The notes under the pieces: generated by a model
Database searches by the model: none
What the model was told of the DNA's origin: nothing
Seen by the model: only the letters and a program-made list of their open reading frames with translations
Translations under genes and position numbers: made by a program
Part shown: positions 34,281 to 42,443 of the stretch, piece by piece
How the letters are laid out: each line of letters opens with the position of its first letter
Position numbering within the stretch: the first letter of the stretch is position 1
Assembly: GCA_016719055.1 (NCBI GenBank)
Contig: JADKAW010000002.1
Location: 186,001-250,000 of the forward strand
DNA: 64,000 nucleotides
Direction of reading: 5' to 3'
Origin: Candidatus Rhodoferax mariagerensis
GTDB taxonomy: Bacteria > Pseudomonadota > Gammaproteobacteria > Burkholderiales > Burkholderiaceae_C

Positions 34281-36602
34281 ATGACCTCCACTGCGTCGTC
34301 CAAACCAGTGTCGTCGATGTACGCAACGCTGCTGGCACAGGCTGCGGCTGGCAGCGCGGCCATGCTGTCGCAAGCACTTACCATTGCGCGTCAGTCGATT
34401 CGGGACGATGCACAACGTATGCGGAGTTTGCTGGAGCGCGATCATCTGGAGGTCAGCGTCAAGCTGCTGGAAAAACATGCACCACACATGGCAGCGCGTT
34501 TTCCCCCCGTTTTGACCGAGGTTTTTCGGCACCATGTGGGTGTACAGGCCAAGCTGGGCATGCTGTCGGGCCAGAACCTTCGGCTTGAGCAGCTTGAGTT
34601 GATGGATGAGACGCAGGTTCAAGAGCGCGTGGAGTTGGCGCGGGTGCTACAGCACGTCATGTTGAAGGTTGATGCGCAACTGACCGAGCTCAACACCTTC
34701 GTCTGTGCCTTGCTCGGGATAGACCATGTCAGCCCTGAGCGCAATCCGCTGCGTCCTGACTCGTATGTCAGCGCACTGCAACAGTTGATGACTGAAATGA
34801 AGGTACCAACGCTGGCGCGCACGGCCTGGCTGCAGCATTTAGCGCAGCCGCTGGGCGAGGCGTTGAGTGCTGCCTATTTGCAGTGGTCGGCTGAATTGAA
34901 GAGGCAGCACGTTGTGCCCGTGGGGTTTTCTGTGGTTCGCACGCCTTCCGCGCAGGTTGCAGTTGCGCAAGGTGAGCCCAGGCGTGCGCCGCGCGCCGTA
35001 TGGACGCCCGAGCACCGCCAGACGGTGCTCACGCTTGATCGTTTGCGCCGATTAATGACTGGAAGCCTGGACACGTCGCCGGTCAGCCCCAAAGAAGCAT
35101 TTGCACGGCAGTTTTCGCAGGAGTTTGAGTCCAGCTCAATCGATAGCGCAGCTGACAGCCTTCGTGCACCCGACACGGGTTTTGAAGCGACGGTGCCAGC
35201 GGCTTTTGAAGCCTTGCAGGAAATGCAGCAAGTTGATGTGGTGGTGCAGCGGATGCAGCAGCGCCGGGCAGCCACGCAGGGTATGCAGGCGCTGATGGCA
35301 GGTGGCGTGGGTCGGAATGAGATGACGCAGCATGCCACGACCATGAGCCATGTACTGAGCCTGGAAGTGGTGTCACTGATGGTTGAAAACCTGGTGAATG
35401 ACACTCGGTTGTTGGCACCTGTTCGCAAAATCATTGAGCTGATGGAGCCAGCCTTGTTGAAACTGGTGTTGATCGACCCCAGGTTTTTCATTGATCGCGA
35501 GCACCCGGCACGGCGTTTATTGCAAGAAATTTCACAGCGTGGCTTGGCTTTTGGATCGACGGAAGATGCTGAGTTCAATGCGTTTCTGTTGTCCTTGCAG
35601 CGTCATGTCAGCCCCTTGACGGTGATGGAGATTGAAAGTGTTGAACCGTTTGAGCTGGCGCTGCAGGGTCTGTTGTCGCAATGGCGTGAGGTCGACACGC
35701 AGATGTCAGTGGCCAGCCTATTTGACAGTGCCGTGGCCGTGCTGGACTATGCCGAGAAACGCAATCTGCTGGCCGAAAAAATGGCCAGCTGGCTATTGAA
35801 CATCCCTGACATGCAAAGAGTGCCGCGCGATGTTTCGGAGTTTCTGCGCGGACCCTGGACGCAGGTGATGGCGGATGCCGAGTTGAAAGACAAGACCCGA
35901 TCAGATGACCCAGGGCAGTACAAAATTCTGGTTAACGAATTGCTTTGGAGCGCACAGCCGGGCCTAACCCGCAAAGATGTTTCCAGATTGACCAAAATGG
36001 TTCCACGACTGCTGTCCAGATTGCGTGAGGGGCTGGGATTGATCTGCTATCCGTCGGTCAAAACCAGTGCTTTTTTTGATGTCCTGATGAAGCTGCACCA
36101 GCAGGCGTTTCGCCCGGCTGCCAAAGAGCCAGTGCCTGAGGTGCAAGAGGGACTGGCTGCCAGTTTGCAGGGCAGTCAGGATCATTGGGTTGCCCCGGCG
36201 GAAGCCAAAGTTTCGGGGTTTTTGGCATTTTCTGACGACTTGCCACAATGTTCAGCAGCGCCTGTGGCCGCACCTCAGCCCGAGGTGGTTCAGCAAGCGC
36301 TGGTCCCTGAACCGCTGGCCGCTGAGGTGGTTGCCCGGTCCTTGTCAGTTGGTGCATGGGTTGAGCTGCAGAACAAAGGTGTTTGGCAGCGCACGCAGTT
36401 GTCCTGGATCAGTCCGCACCACACCATGTATCTATTTACCAGCGTCAAGGGCAAGACGCAGTCGATGACGCAGCGGCTGCTGGAGCGCATGCTTGAAGAA
36501 GGCCGTATGCGCGTGGTGTCCGATCAGTCGTCGATGCTGGATGGCGCACTCGATGCTGTGGTGCACACCGCCATGCTCAACAGCCTGGACGTCAATATCT
36601 GA
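34281..36602 (+). CDS. DUF1631 family protein
   Basis: A 773-residue protein of uncharacterised family DUF1631, common in beta- and gammaproteobacteria. No signal peptide or membrane helix is visible. It is mostly helical. The C-terminal 80 residues (VGAWVELQNKGVWQRTQLSW, then ISPHHTMYLFTSVKGK) look like a small beta-barrel, PilZ-like in outline, though the RxxxR motif that binds c-di-GMP is not evident. It follows ettA by 24 bp and may be cotranscribed. Its end overlaps the convergent TAXI gene by 11 bp. Function is unknown. Confidence 0.8.
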   Translation: MTSTASSKPVSSMYATLLAQAAAGSAAMLSQALTIARQSIRDDAQRMRSLLERDHLEVSVKLLEKHAPHMAARFPPVLTEVFRHHVGVQAKLGMLSGQNLRLEQLELMDETQVQERVELARVLQHVMLKVDAQLTELNTFVCALLGIDHVSPERNPLRPDSYVSALQQLMTEMKVPTLARTAWLQHLAQPLGEALSAAYLQWSAELKRQHVVPVGFSVVRTPSAQVAVAQGEPRRAPRAVWTPEHRQTVLTLDRLRRLMTGSLDTSPVSPKEAFARQFSQEFESSSIDSAADSLRAPDTGFEATVPAAFEALQEMQQVDVVVQRMQQRRAATQGMQALMAGGVGRNEMTQHATTMSHVLSLEVVSLMVENLVNDTRLLAPVRKIIELMEPALLKLVLIDPRFFIDREHPARRLLQEISQRGLAFGSTEDAEFNAFLLSLQRHVSPLTVMEIESVEPFELALQGLLSQWREVDTQMSVASLFDSAVAVLDYAEKRNLLAEKMASWLLNIPDMQRVPRDVSEFLRGPWTQVMADAELKDKTRSDDPGQYKILVNELLWSAQPGLTRKDVSRLTKMVPRLLSRLREGLGLICYPSVKTSAFFDVLMKLHQQAFRPAAKEPVPEVQEGLAASLQGSQDHWVAPAEAKVSGFLAFSDDLPQCSAAPVAAPQPEVVQQALVPEPLAAEVVARSLSVGAWVELQNKGVWQRTQLSWISPHHTMYLFTSVKGKTQSMTQRLLERMLEEGRMRVVSDQSSMLDGALDAVVHTAMLNSLDVNI

Positions 36603-37884
36603 GCAATCGTTGCCGCGCCAAATCAATGTGATTGCGCAGGGCATACAACTCGTCGGCATACGACAAGGGCACGGTGATCTTCTCTACGCGGGCGGCCAGC
36701 GCCTGCAGTTCTTCGATCAGTGCTGCGGTGGATACGCCTGAAGCGGCACTGCGTTCTTCAATGTTTCTTAGCTGACCATACCAGCGGAACACCCTTGAGC
36801 GAATTCTGAACGCATACAGCGGTGGCACGATGCGGCTCAACGGCAGCAACACCGCCAGAATAATGCCCAACGCCAGCCACATGCGCTCAATCAGATTGGC
36901 ATAGGCAAAGGGCAGGTAGCGCTGCAGCAGGGGGATGCCATTGCGGATGGTCCGCTGGGCTTCGTCAGACACCGTAAATTCAGTGTGGTCAACATTGGGA
37001 AACTCATGGGTTCGGCTAAACCAGCCTGATCGACTGTGCAGGCTGAGCGCTGATTGAGCGAAGAGTTGTAGCAACGCTGGGTGCACATGGGGTCCGGCCA
37101 ACAGGGTGGTGGTGGTGGCGACCAAGCGCATGTCCTGCGGCGGAACATCGCCTGCCAAATCCACCACGCCGCGCGGCAGTGTGACCGGGGTCAAAAAAGG
37201 GAAACGCCGGGCATAGGCCTCACTGTGCGAAAAATCCATCAGGCGCACACCCGGTGTTTGCAGCAACATTTGCACCATGGAGGACTCAGGCGCCGATGCA
37301 AACAGCAGGGCATCGATCTGCTGATCCAGAAAAGCCACAGTCGCCGGGGTTTGGGCCAGACGGCTGAGTTTGAGCGTGGACTGGTCCATGCGGTTGAGCT
37401 CAAACAACTGGTTCATCAGGCGCGGCACGCCGCTGCCTTCGGTGCCGACGTTGATGCGCAAATCCCGGAAATCGACCAAGGCGCTGAGTGGTTTTGGGCT
37501 GCGGTAAAACAACCACAATGGCTCAACAAACAGGCTTCCCAGCGACGTCATCTGTGGGTTGTCGGGCAGGTCGCTGCTGCCACCCTGGACAAAACCCAGA
37601 TCAACCTTGCCCTCGGCCAGCCACTGCAAATTTTGCGCTGCGCCTTCAGATCTGACCAGATTGACCTGAATGCCATAGGCCGCCAAGGCCTTGGCGTAAC
37701 GCTGACCAAATTCGTCGTAAGCACTCTGCCCCGGCCCGGTGGCCAACGTGACTTGCTTGGGCGGCGTCGGGTCGAGCCAGGCGTAGGCCAGCCCCAGGAG
37801 CAAAAAAGCCAGCAGGACAACTGGCCCGGCCGAGGTAAGCAACTCTCGAATCGAGAGCAGCAAATAACGCAGGGGCGAGCTCAT
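36592..37884 (-). CDS. TAXI-family solute-binding protein with membrane anchors
   Basis: A 430-residue protein. Residues about 12-33 form an N-terminal membrane anchor (AGPVVLLAFLLLGLAYAW), followed by a TAXI/TRAP-type binding domain (VTLATGPGQSAYDEFGQRYA, LQWLAEGKVDLGFVQGG, NVGTEGSGVPRLMNQLF). A second hydrophobic segment at about 345-370 (MWLALGIILAVLLPLSRI) leads to a basic and helical C-terminus. Typical TAXI receptors are free periplasmic proteins next to a TRAP permease, but no permease gene is present here. A sensor-like or tethered receptor role is possible. The ATG at 37884 lies 10 bp after yqeY on the same strand. Confidence 0.82.
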   Translation of the reverse strand: MSSPLRYLLLSIRELLTSAGPVVLLAFLLLGLAYAWLDPTPPKQVTLATGPGQSAYDEFGQRYAKALAAYGIQVNLVRSEGAAQNLQWLAEGKVDLGFVQGGSSDLPDNPQMTSLGSLFVEPLWLFYRSPKPLSALVDFRDLRINVGTEGSGVPRLMNQLFELNRMDQSTLKLSRLAQTPATVAFLDQQIDALLFASAPESSMVQMLLQTPGVRLMDFSHSEAYARRFPFLTPVTLPRGVVDLAGDVPPQDMRLVATTTTLLAGPHVHPALLQLFAQSALSLHSRSGWFSRTHEFPNVDHTEFTVSDEAQRTIRNGIPLLQRYLPFAYANLIERMWLALGIILAVLLPLSRIVPPLYAFRIRSRVFRWYGQLRNIEERSAASGVSTAALIEELQALAARVEKITVPLSYADELYALRNHIDLARQRLLRY

Positions 37885-37894
37885 TGGCGCGCGG

Positions 37895-38341
37895 CTAACC
37901 GGCCAGCGCAGCCTTGACCGATTGTGACACCAGCGCCATGTCGGCCTTGCCAGCCAATTGTGTTTTAACCGCACCCATGACCCGGCCCATGTCGCCTGGA
38001 CCTTTGGCACCCAAACCAGCCACAATGGCGGCCACGGCTGCAGTGACTTCTGCCGCGCTCAAGCGCTGCGGCAAATAGGCTTCAAGCACCGTGATCTCGA
38101 AGCTTTCCTTGTCTGCCAAATCCTGGCGCTGGGCTTGCAGGTATGCGGCAACCGAGTCCTTGCGTTGCTTGATCAGTTTGTCGACGATGGCCACCATGGC
38201 CACATCGTCCAGCACCACACGTTCATCCACTTCTTTTTGCTTGGCGGCCGCCAGCAGCAGGCGAATGGCACCCAGACGCGCACTGTCTTTGGCGCGCATG
38301 GCGTTTTTCATGTCTTCGGTGATTTGGTCTTTAAGTGACAT
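37895..38341 (-). CDS. yqeY: GatB/YqeY domain protein
   Basis: A 148-residue YqeY-type protein. It is all helical and related to the C-terminal tRNA-binding domain of the amidotransferase GatB. Seen are SLKDQITEDMKNAMRAKDSARL, AIRLLLAAAKQKEVDER, KQRKDSVAAYLQAQRQDLA, YLPQRLSAAEV and the GPGDMGRVMGAV segment near the end. The ATG at 38341 has AGGAGCT 6-7 nt upstream. It follows rpsU, the conserved rpsU-yqeY(-dnaG) order, but the downstream neighbour here is the TAXI gene instead of dnaG. Precise function is unsettled. Confidence 0.93.
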   Translation of the reverse strand: MSLKDQITEDMKNAMRAKDSARLGAIRLLLAAAKQKEVDERVVLDDVAMVAIVDKLIKQRKDSVAAYLQAQRQDLADKESFEITVLEAYLPQRLSAAEVTAAVAAIVAGLGAKGPGDMGRVMGAVKTQLAGKADMALVSQSVKAALAG

Positions 38342-38357
38342 TGGGTAGCTCCTGGAT

Positions 38358-38395
38358 AAAAAAAAGCCCGCCTGAGCGTCCCCGGCGAGCTTTTG
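38358..38395 (-). terminator. Terminator between rpsU and yqeY
   Basis: On the minus strand, GCTCGCC (38384-38390) pairs with GGCGGGC (38366-38372) around an 11-nt loop, with one mismatch, and is followed by eight U residues (38358-38365). It ends 17 bp before the yqeY start, so it would limit readthrough from rpsU. Confidence 0.7.
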
Positions 38396-38481
38396 ATCAG
38401 GCTTTGCCGCCTTGTGCGTCTGATCAGTAGGGGACGCAGCAGGCTCGCTGCGCGCAACCTGGTCTGTCACAAACCTCTGAA

Positions 38482-38694
38482 TCAGTACAACTTCTTGGGC
38501 AACTGCATGGCGCGAATGCGCTTGTAGTTGCGTTTGACAGCAGCTGCCTTCTTGCGCTTGCGCTCGGCGGTGGGTTTTTCGTAGAACTCACGGGCGCGCA
38601 GGTCAGTCAGAAGACCCAATTTTTCAATGGTGCGCTTGAAGCGGCGCAGCGCTACGTCAAAAGGTTCGTTTTCTTTAACACGGATGGTTGTCAT
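38482..38694 (-). CDS. rpsU: 30S ribosomal protein bS21
   Basis: A 70-residue basic protein of the small subunit platform that helps start translation by assisting the anti-Shine-Dalgarno interaction. The sequence TTIRVKENEPFDVALRRFKR, the segment LRAREFYEKPTAERKRKKAAA and the end KRIRAMQLPKKLY are diagnostic. The ATG at 38694 gives the exact family length; an upstream in-frame ATG at 38727 adds 11 unconserved residues. Confidence 0.97.
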   Translation of the reverse strand: MTTIRVKENEPFDVALRRFKRTIEKLGLLTDLRAREFYEKPTAERKRKKAAAVKRNYKRIRAMQLPKKLY

Positions 38695-38997
38695 TGAATC
38701 AAAATATCCAAAAGGTGCAGATTTCAAACTCTGGAAGATCGGGCCAAAACTTGAAGATCACGCGATGTTCTCCGCTTAAAAATTGATCAGGCAGCGGAGT
38801 TTTGCCAGCAAAGCCGAGCATTATAGCCAACACTTTTTGCCCGTTGCGTCCCTGATGCGTCCACCGTGTTGACGGTTTGATTGTTCAGCTTGGGGTATTG
38901 CCCTGATCTGACGGATAAAAACTACATTAACGATAGCGGGTGGCGCTTATTTTATAAGGGTCAGACGCCGCTTTTGTTTGCGAGATAAACTGCATCC
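38695..38997. other. Intergenic region between rpsU and PAS-GGDEF gene
   Basis: This 303-bp divergent spacer holds no gene. A perfect TATAAT on the minus strand at 38820-38825 is a plausible -10 element for rpsU, giving a leader of about 120 nt; a -35 element is not clear. A degenerate dispersed repeat copy lies at 38933-38976, close to the GGDEF gene start. Confidence 0.5.
38933..38976 (+). repeat. Dispersed repeat, degenerate copy 8
   Basis: Core 38933-38962 (ATAGCG, 18 bases, AAGGGTC) keeps the 30-nt length and the central GGCGCTTAT but has changes at both ends. Confidence 0.4.
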
Positions 38998-40458
38998 ATG
39001 CCACTAGATCGTCAAGCCAGGATTCGCCAGTTGCTGGATGAGTACATCAGCATGTATGCGTCGCGTGACGACCGTTTGACGACGCACTTCAGTGAAAACT
39101 TCAGCGGTTATGCCGGCAGCAGCGACGACTTGATCAAGGACCAGGGCACCTGGGTTCAGGTGACCCGCCATGATTTTGCGCAGGTCAAGGAACCAATCCG
39201 CATTGAGATGGTCGACACTTTCCTGCAGGATTTGTCCGAGGATGTGGTGGTGGCGACCGCTTTTTTTCACATCCACCTGCCGATGGCAGAAGACATTTTG
39301 TCAAAAGAGATGGCGCGCCTGGTGCTGATTTTTCGGCAGGAAGGAAACGCCTGGAAAATTGTGCATAGCGGCATCTCCATTCCGTACCACAAAGCCGGTG
39401 GTGATGAGGTCTATCCACTGGCCAGCTTGCAGAAACGCACTGACGAACTTGAGCTGGAGGTTCAGGAACGTACGCGGCAGTTGACCGAGAGCCAGACGTT
39501 GTACAAATTGTTGACGGAAGACGTACTTGATGTGCTTTGGCAGGCAGACGCCAATCTCTTCATCACCTACGTCAGTCCGTCTGATGAACGACTGCGCGGG
39601 TTCAAGGCCTCGGAAGTGGTGGGTCACCATGTCTTTGAAATGTTCACGGAGGAGGGCATTGCCCTGGTCAGGAAACTGATGGCACAAAAACCGGTGCCAG
39701 GTGCCAACAGCAGGGCTTTTGTGACTTTCGAGGTACAGCACCGTTGCAAGGACGGCAGATTGCTGTGGGCAGAAGTGCAGTCGCGACGCGAGCAAGATGC
39801 CAACGGCAAACTCACTGGTTTTCATGGCATTACCCGGGAAACCACCCAGCGCCGCCAAATGGAAGATCAGGTGCGCCAGCTAGCTTTTTATGATCCGCTG
39901 ACAAAATTACCCAATCGCCGCTTGCTGATTGATCGCTTGAACCAGGCCATTGCGTCCAGCCAGCGCAGCGGGCTGTATGGAGCTGTCATGTTTCTGGATT
40001 TGGATAATTTCAAGGCGCTGAATGACGCGCATGGTCACGCTGCAGGTGATTTGCTGTTGATCGAAGTTGCCGGCCGTCTGAGCGCCAACGTGCGCGCCAT
40101 GGACACCGTGGCGCGGCTGGGGGGTGATGAATTTGTCGTGATGTTTCGCGAATTTGACCGCGACCAAGGCGCCTCTCGGCACCAGGTGGGTGTGATTGCC
40201 GAAAAAATACGCGCTGGTCTGGCCAAGCCTTACGTGCTGCAGGTGAAAGATCGTGAGGGCCACGAGTCACATGTGACGCACCGTTGCAGCGCAAGTATTG
40301 GCTTGGCGATGTTTTTTGGCGCGCAAGCCACGCAGGACGAAATCTTTCAGCACGCCGATGCTGCGATGTACCTGGCCAAAGCAGCCGGGCGCAACCGGGT
40401 CAGGTTTCATGAGCTTGAGGCTGGCGCCAATCCGGGTCAGGCCTCCGCTGCGGGTTGA
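38998..40458 (+). CDS. Diguanylate cyclase with NTF2-like and PAS domains
   Basis: A soluble 486-residue protein. Residues 1-135 resemble an NTF2/SnoaL-like fold (RIRQLLDEYISMYASRDD, then GNAWKIVHSGISIPY), an uncommon input domain. A short coiled coil (LQKRTDELELEVQERTRQL) leads to a PAS domain at about 165-285 ending GFHGITRETTQRR. The GGDEF domain (LTKLPNRRLLIDRL) has intact GGDEF at 375-379 and an RxxD inhibitory site (RAMD) five residues before it. A diguanylate cyclase under product control is inferred. The ligand of either sensor domain is unknown. It starts at ATG 38998. Confidence 0.88.
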   Translation: MPLDRQARIRQLLDEYISMYASRDDRLTTHFSENFSGYAGSSDDLIKDQGTWVQVTRHDFAQVKEPIRIEMVDTFLQDLSEDVVVATAFFHIHLPMAEDILSKEMARLVLIFRQEGNAWKIVHSGISIPYHKAGGDEVYPLASLQKRTDELELEVQERTRQLTESQTLYKLLTEDVLDVLWQADANLFITYVSPSDERLRGFKASEVVGHHVFEMFTEEGIALVRKLMAQKPVPGANSRAFVTFEVQHRCKDGRLLWAEVQSRREQDANGKLTGFHGITRETTQRRQMEDQVRQLAFYDPLTKLPNRRLLIDRLNQAIASSQRSGLYGAVMFLDLDNFKALNDAHGHAAGDLLLIEVAGRLSANVRAMDTVARLGGDEFVVMFREFDRDQGASRHQVGVIAEKIRAGLAKPYVLQVKDREGHESHVTHRCSASIGLAMFFGAQATQDEIFQHADAAMYLAKAAGRNRVRFHELEAGANPGQASAAG

Positions 40459-40829
40459 CGGTTGCTGTTGCATGCAGGCGAGCACACACTTGCAGATTAG
40501 GGTCATCACGACGGTGGGCTTGATAGTGTCAACAGGTGATGCCAACGCTATAGCGTGCCAGGAATATATGAATGAATGGCAGTCGTATGCTATACTTATT
40601 ATAGCTACTAATGATTATAGAATAATGGCTAGACATCGATTTGTTACACAGGGTTGACGATAGGCAACAGCAGCGCCAAAATTGCGCGCCAAGAATGGGC
40701 ACAAGATTTGACCCTTCGATGGCATTTGCAGACCACAGGTTGTCAGCGTAATGCCTGTTGACGCTGCTACGATATCGCGTTTTCCACCCTCAGCCCAACA
40801 GGCTGGTTTCAACAACTAAGGAGATTTTC
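40459..40829. other. Intergenic region upstream of thiolase
   Basis: This 371-bp stretch shows no convincing gene. Local AT content is higher at 40570-40640, where a degenerate dispersed repeat lies. TTGACG motifs occur at about 40655 and 40758; the first has CAAAAT 17 bp downstream and could be a promoter for the thiolase gene. AAGGAG at 40818-40823 is the thiolase ribosome site. Confidence 0.4.
40601..40644 (+). repeat. Dispersed repeat, degenerate copy 9
   Basis: Core 40601-40630 (ATAGCT, 18 bases, AATGGCT) followed by AGACATCGATTTG. The 30-nt length is kept and the interior is AT-rich. Confidence 0.45.
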
Positions 40830-42011
40830 ATGAGTAAAGATGTTGTGGTTTTAAGCGCAGTCCGTTCTGCCATTGGCACTTTTGGTGGCGCTCTGTCCAA
40901 CATAGAGCCGCCAGAGCTGGCCGGCATGGTGATGAAAGAGGCGATTGTCCGCTCAGGCGTTGATGCCGCCTTGATTGGCAATGCGGTGGTTGGCACCTGC
41001 GTGCCGACCGACTGGCGTTATGCCTATGTGTCGCGCCTGGCTTCGATTCAGGCTGGCATGCCGATGGAGTCCATCGCTATGCAGGTCAGCCGCCTTTGCT
41101 CCTCAGGTCTGCAAGGCATCGTCACCGCTGCCCAAAGCATCATGTTGGGCGATTTTGACTACGGCGTCGGTGGGGGTGTTGAAGTCATGTCACGCGGTTC
41201 CTACACTCTGCCAGCGATGCGCTCCGGTGCGCGTATGGGCGACACCAAATCCATCGACCTGATGGTTGCGATTCTGACCGACCCATTTGGTGCCGGTCAC
41301 ATGGGCATGACGGCAGAAAATCTTGCCACCAAGTGGAACATCTCGCGCGAAGATCAAGATGCGCTGGCCTGCGAGTCGCATCGCCGCGCCGCTGCTGCCA
41401 TTGCCGATGGCCGTTTCAAGTCGCAAATCGTGCCGATCGTCCAGCAAACCCGCAAGGGCGACGTGGTGTTTGACACCGATGAGCACGTCAAGCCCAACAC
41501 CACCCTAGAGACCCTGGCCAAAATGAAGCCGGCATTCAAAAAAGATGGGTCAGTGACGGCTGGCAATGCCTCGGGCATCAACGATGGCGCCGCCTTCTTT
41601 GTGTTGGCGTCCGCCGATGCGGCGGCCAAGGCTGGCAAAAAACCGATGGCGCGCCTAGTGTCTTATGCAGTGACGGGTGTGCCCAACCACATCATGGGCG
41701 AAGGCCCGATCTCGGCGACCAGACTGGCACTCAAGAAGGCCGGCCTGACGCTTGACCAGATGGATGTGATCGAAGCCAACGAAGCCTTTGCCGCCCAGGC
41801 GATTGCAGTCAGTCGCGAACTCGGCCTGGATCCGGCCAAGACCAACGTGAACGGTGGTGCCATTGCGCTGGGCCATCCGATTGGCTGCTCGGGCGCGTTC
41901 ATTGCCACCAAGGCAATTTATGAGCTGCAGCGCACGGGCGGCAAATATGCACTGGCGACCATGTGTATTGGTGGCGGCCAAGGCATTGCAGTGATTTTCG
42001 AGCGCATTTAA
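40830..42011 (+). CDS. Acetyl-CoA C-acetyltransferase (thiolase)
   Basis: A 393-residue biosynthetic-type thiolase that condenses two acetyl-CoA to acetoacetyl-CoA or the reverse. The nucleophile Cys90 lies in VSRLCSSGLQ. The C-terminal catalytic motifs are NEAFAAQA, NGGAIALGHPIGCSGA (His) and CIGGGQGIA (Cys). The pantetheine-binding GHMGMTAENLA is also present. It could serve polyhydroxybutyrate synthesis (PhaA) or fatty acid breakdown; no phaB or phaC is nearby, so I give no symbol. The ATG at 40830 has AAGGAG 6 nt upstream. A GC-rich hairpin at 42024-42043 follows. Confidence 0.93.
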   Translation: MSKDVVVLSAVRSAIGTFGGALSNIEPPELAGMVMKEAIVRSGVDAALIGNAVVGTCVPTDWRYAYVSRLASIQAGMPMESIAMQVSRLCSSGLQGIVTAAQSIMLGDFDYGVGGGVEVMSRGSYTLPAMRSGARMGDTKSIDLMVAILTDPFGAGHMGMTAENLATKWNISREDQDALACESHRRAAAAIADGRFKSQIVPIVQQTRKGDVVFDTDEHVKPNTTLETLAKMKPAFKKDGSVTAGNASGINDGAAFFVLASADAAAKAGKKPMARLVSYAVTGVPNHIMGEGPISATRLALKKAGLTLDQMDVIEANEAFAAQAIAVSRELGLDPAKTNVNGGAIALGHPIGCSGAFIATKAIYELQRTGGKYALATMCIGGGQGIAVIFERI

Positions 42012-42443
42012 CAAGCGACAAACCTCCCTGGCCGCCCAGGGAGCGTGCGCCCAGGCAAGTCGTACGCTTTGTTTACAGGATGATTTGCCCAGCGCGGGCA
42101 AGCATCCTGCTACTGGACACCTCTGTCAAGCAAATACCGCGGCTGATTGACCCGCTTCACCCCGATGTGAAGCCGCTGACTGATGCGCCCTTGCTTGCCA
42201 ACTATTGGTGGGGTCAGTGTCGCGCATCTGTCTCTTGAGCCATTGAACCAGTTGCGTCCCGATGCGCCACCTGGTTCGATCTCTCACAGCGCAGACAAAA
42301 AATAATCTGTCGCAGAATCAATGTTCAAGGACCGAAACTGTTTAGCATGGTCCCCAGCAATATGAAACGAAAGTTCACGCTTGTGACAGGACCTTCGCGC
42401 GCTTGTCACCAGGCTGGATTAACCTAAAAAGAAGGAGACGGCT
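42012..42443. other. Intergenic region between thiolase and FIST gene
   Basis: This 432-bp stretch has no convincing gene. A perfect 8-bp hairpin, CTCCCTGG/CCAGGGAG, lies at 42024-42043 just after the thiolase stop, without a U run. A second pairing, GAACCAG (42245-42251) with CTGGTTC (42271-42277), is present. A strong ribosome site GAAGGAG lies at 42431-42437. Confidence 0.4.

Noticed and set aside
37081..37917. A 278-codon open frame antisense to the TAXI gene
   Set aside because: No domain, composition of an antisense shadow, and the TAXI frame is clearly coding.
41963..42238. A 91-codon frame after the thiolase
   Set aside because: It begins inside the thiolase gene, has no ribosome site and no recognisable family.
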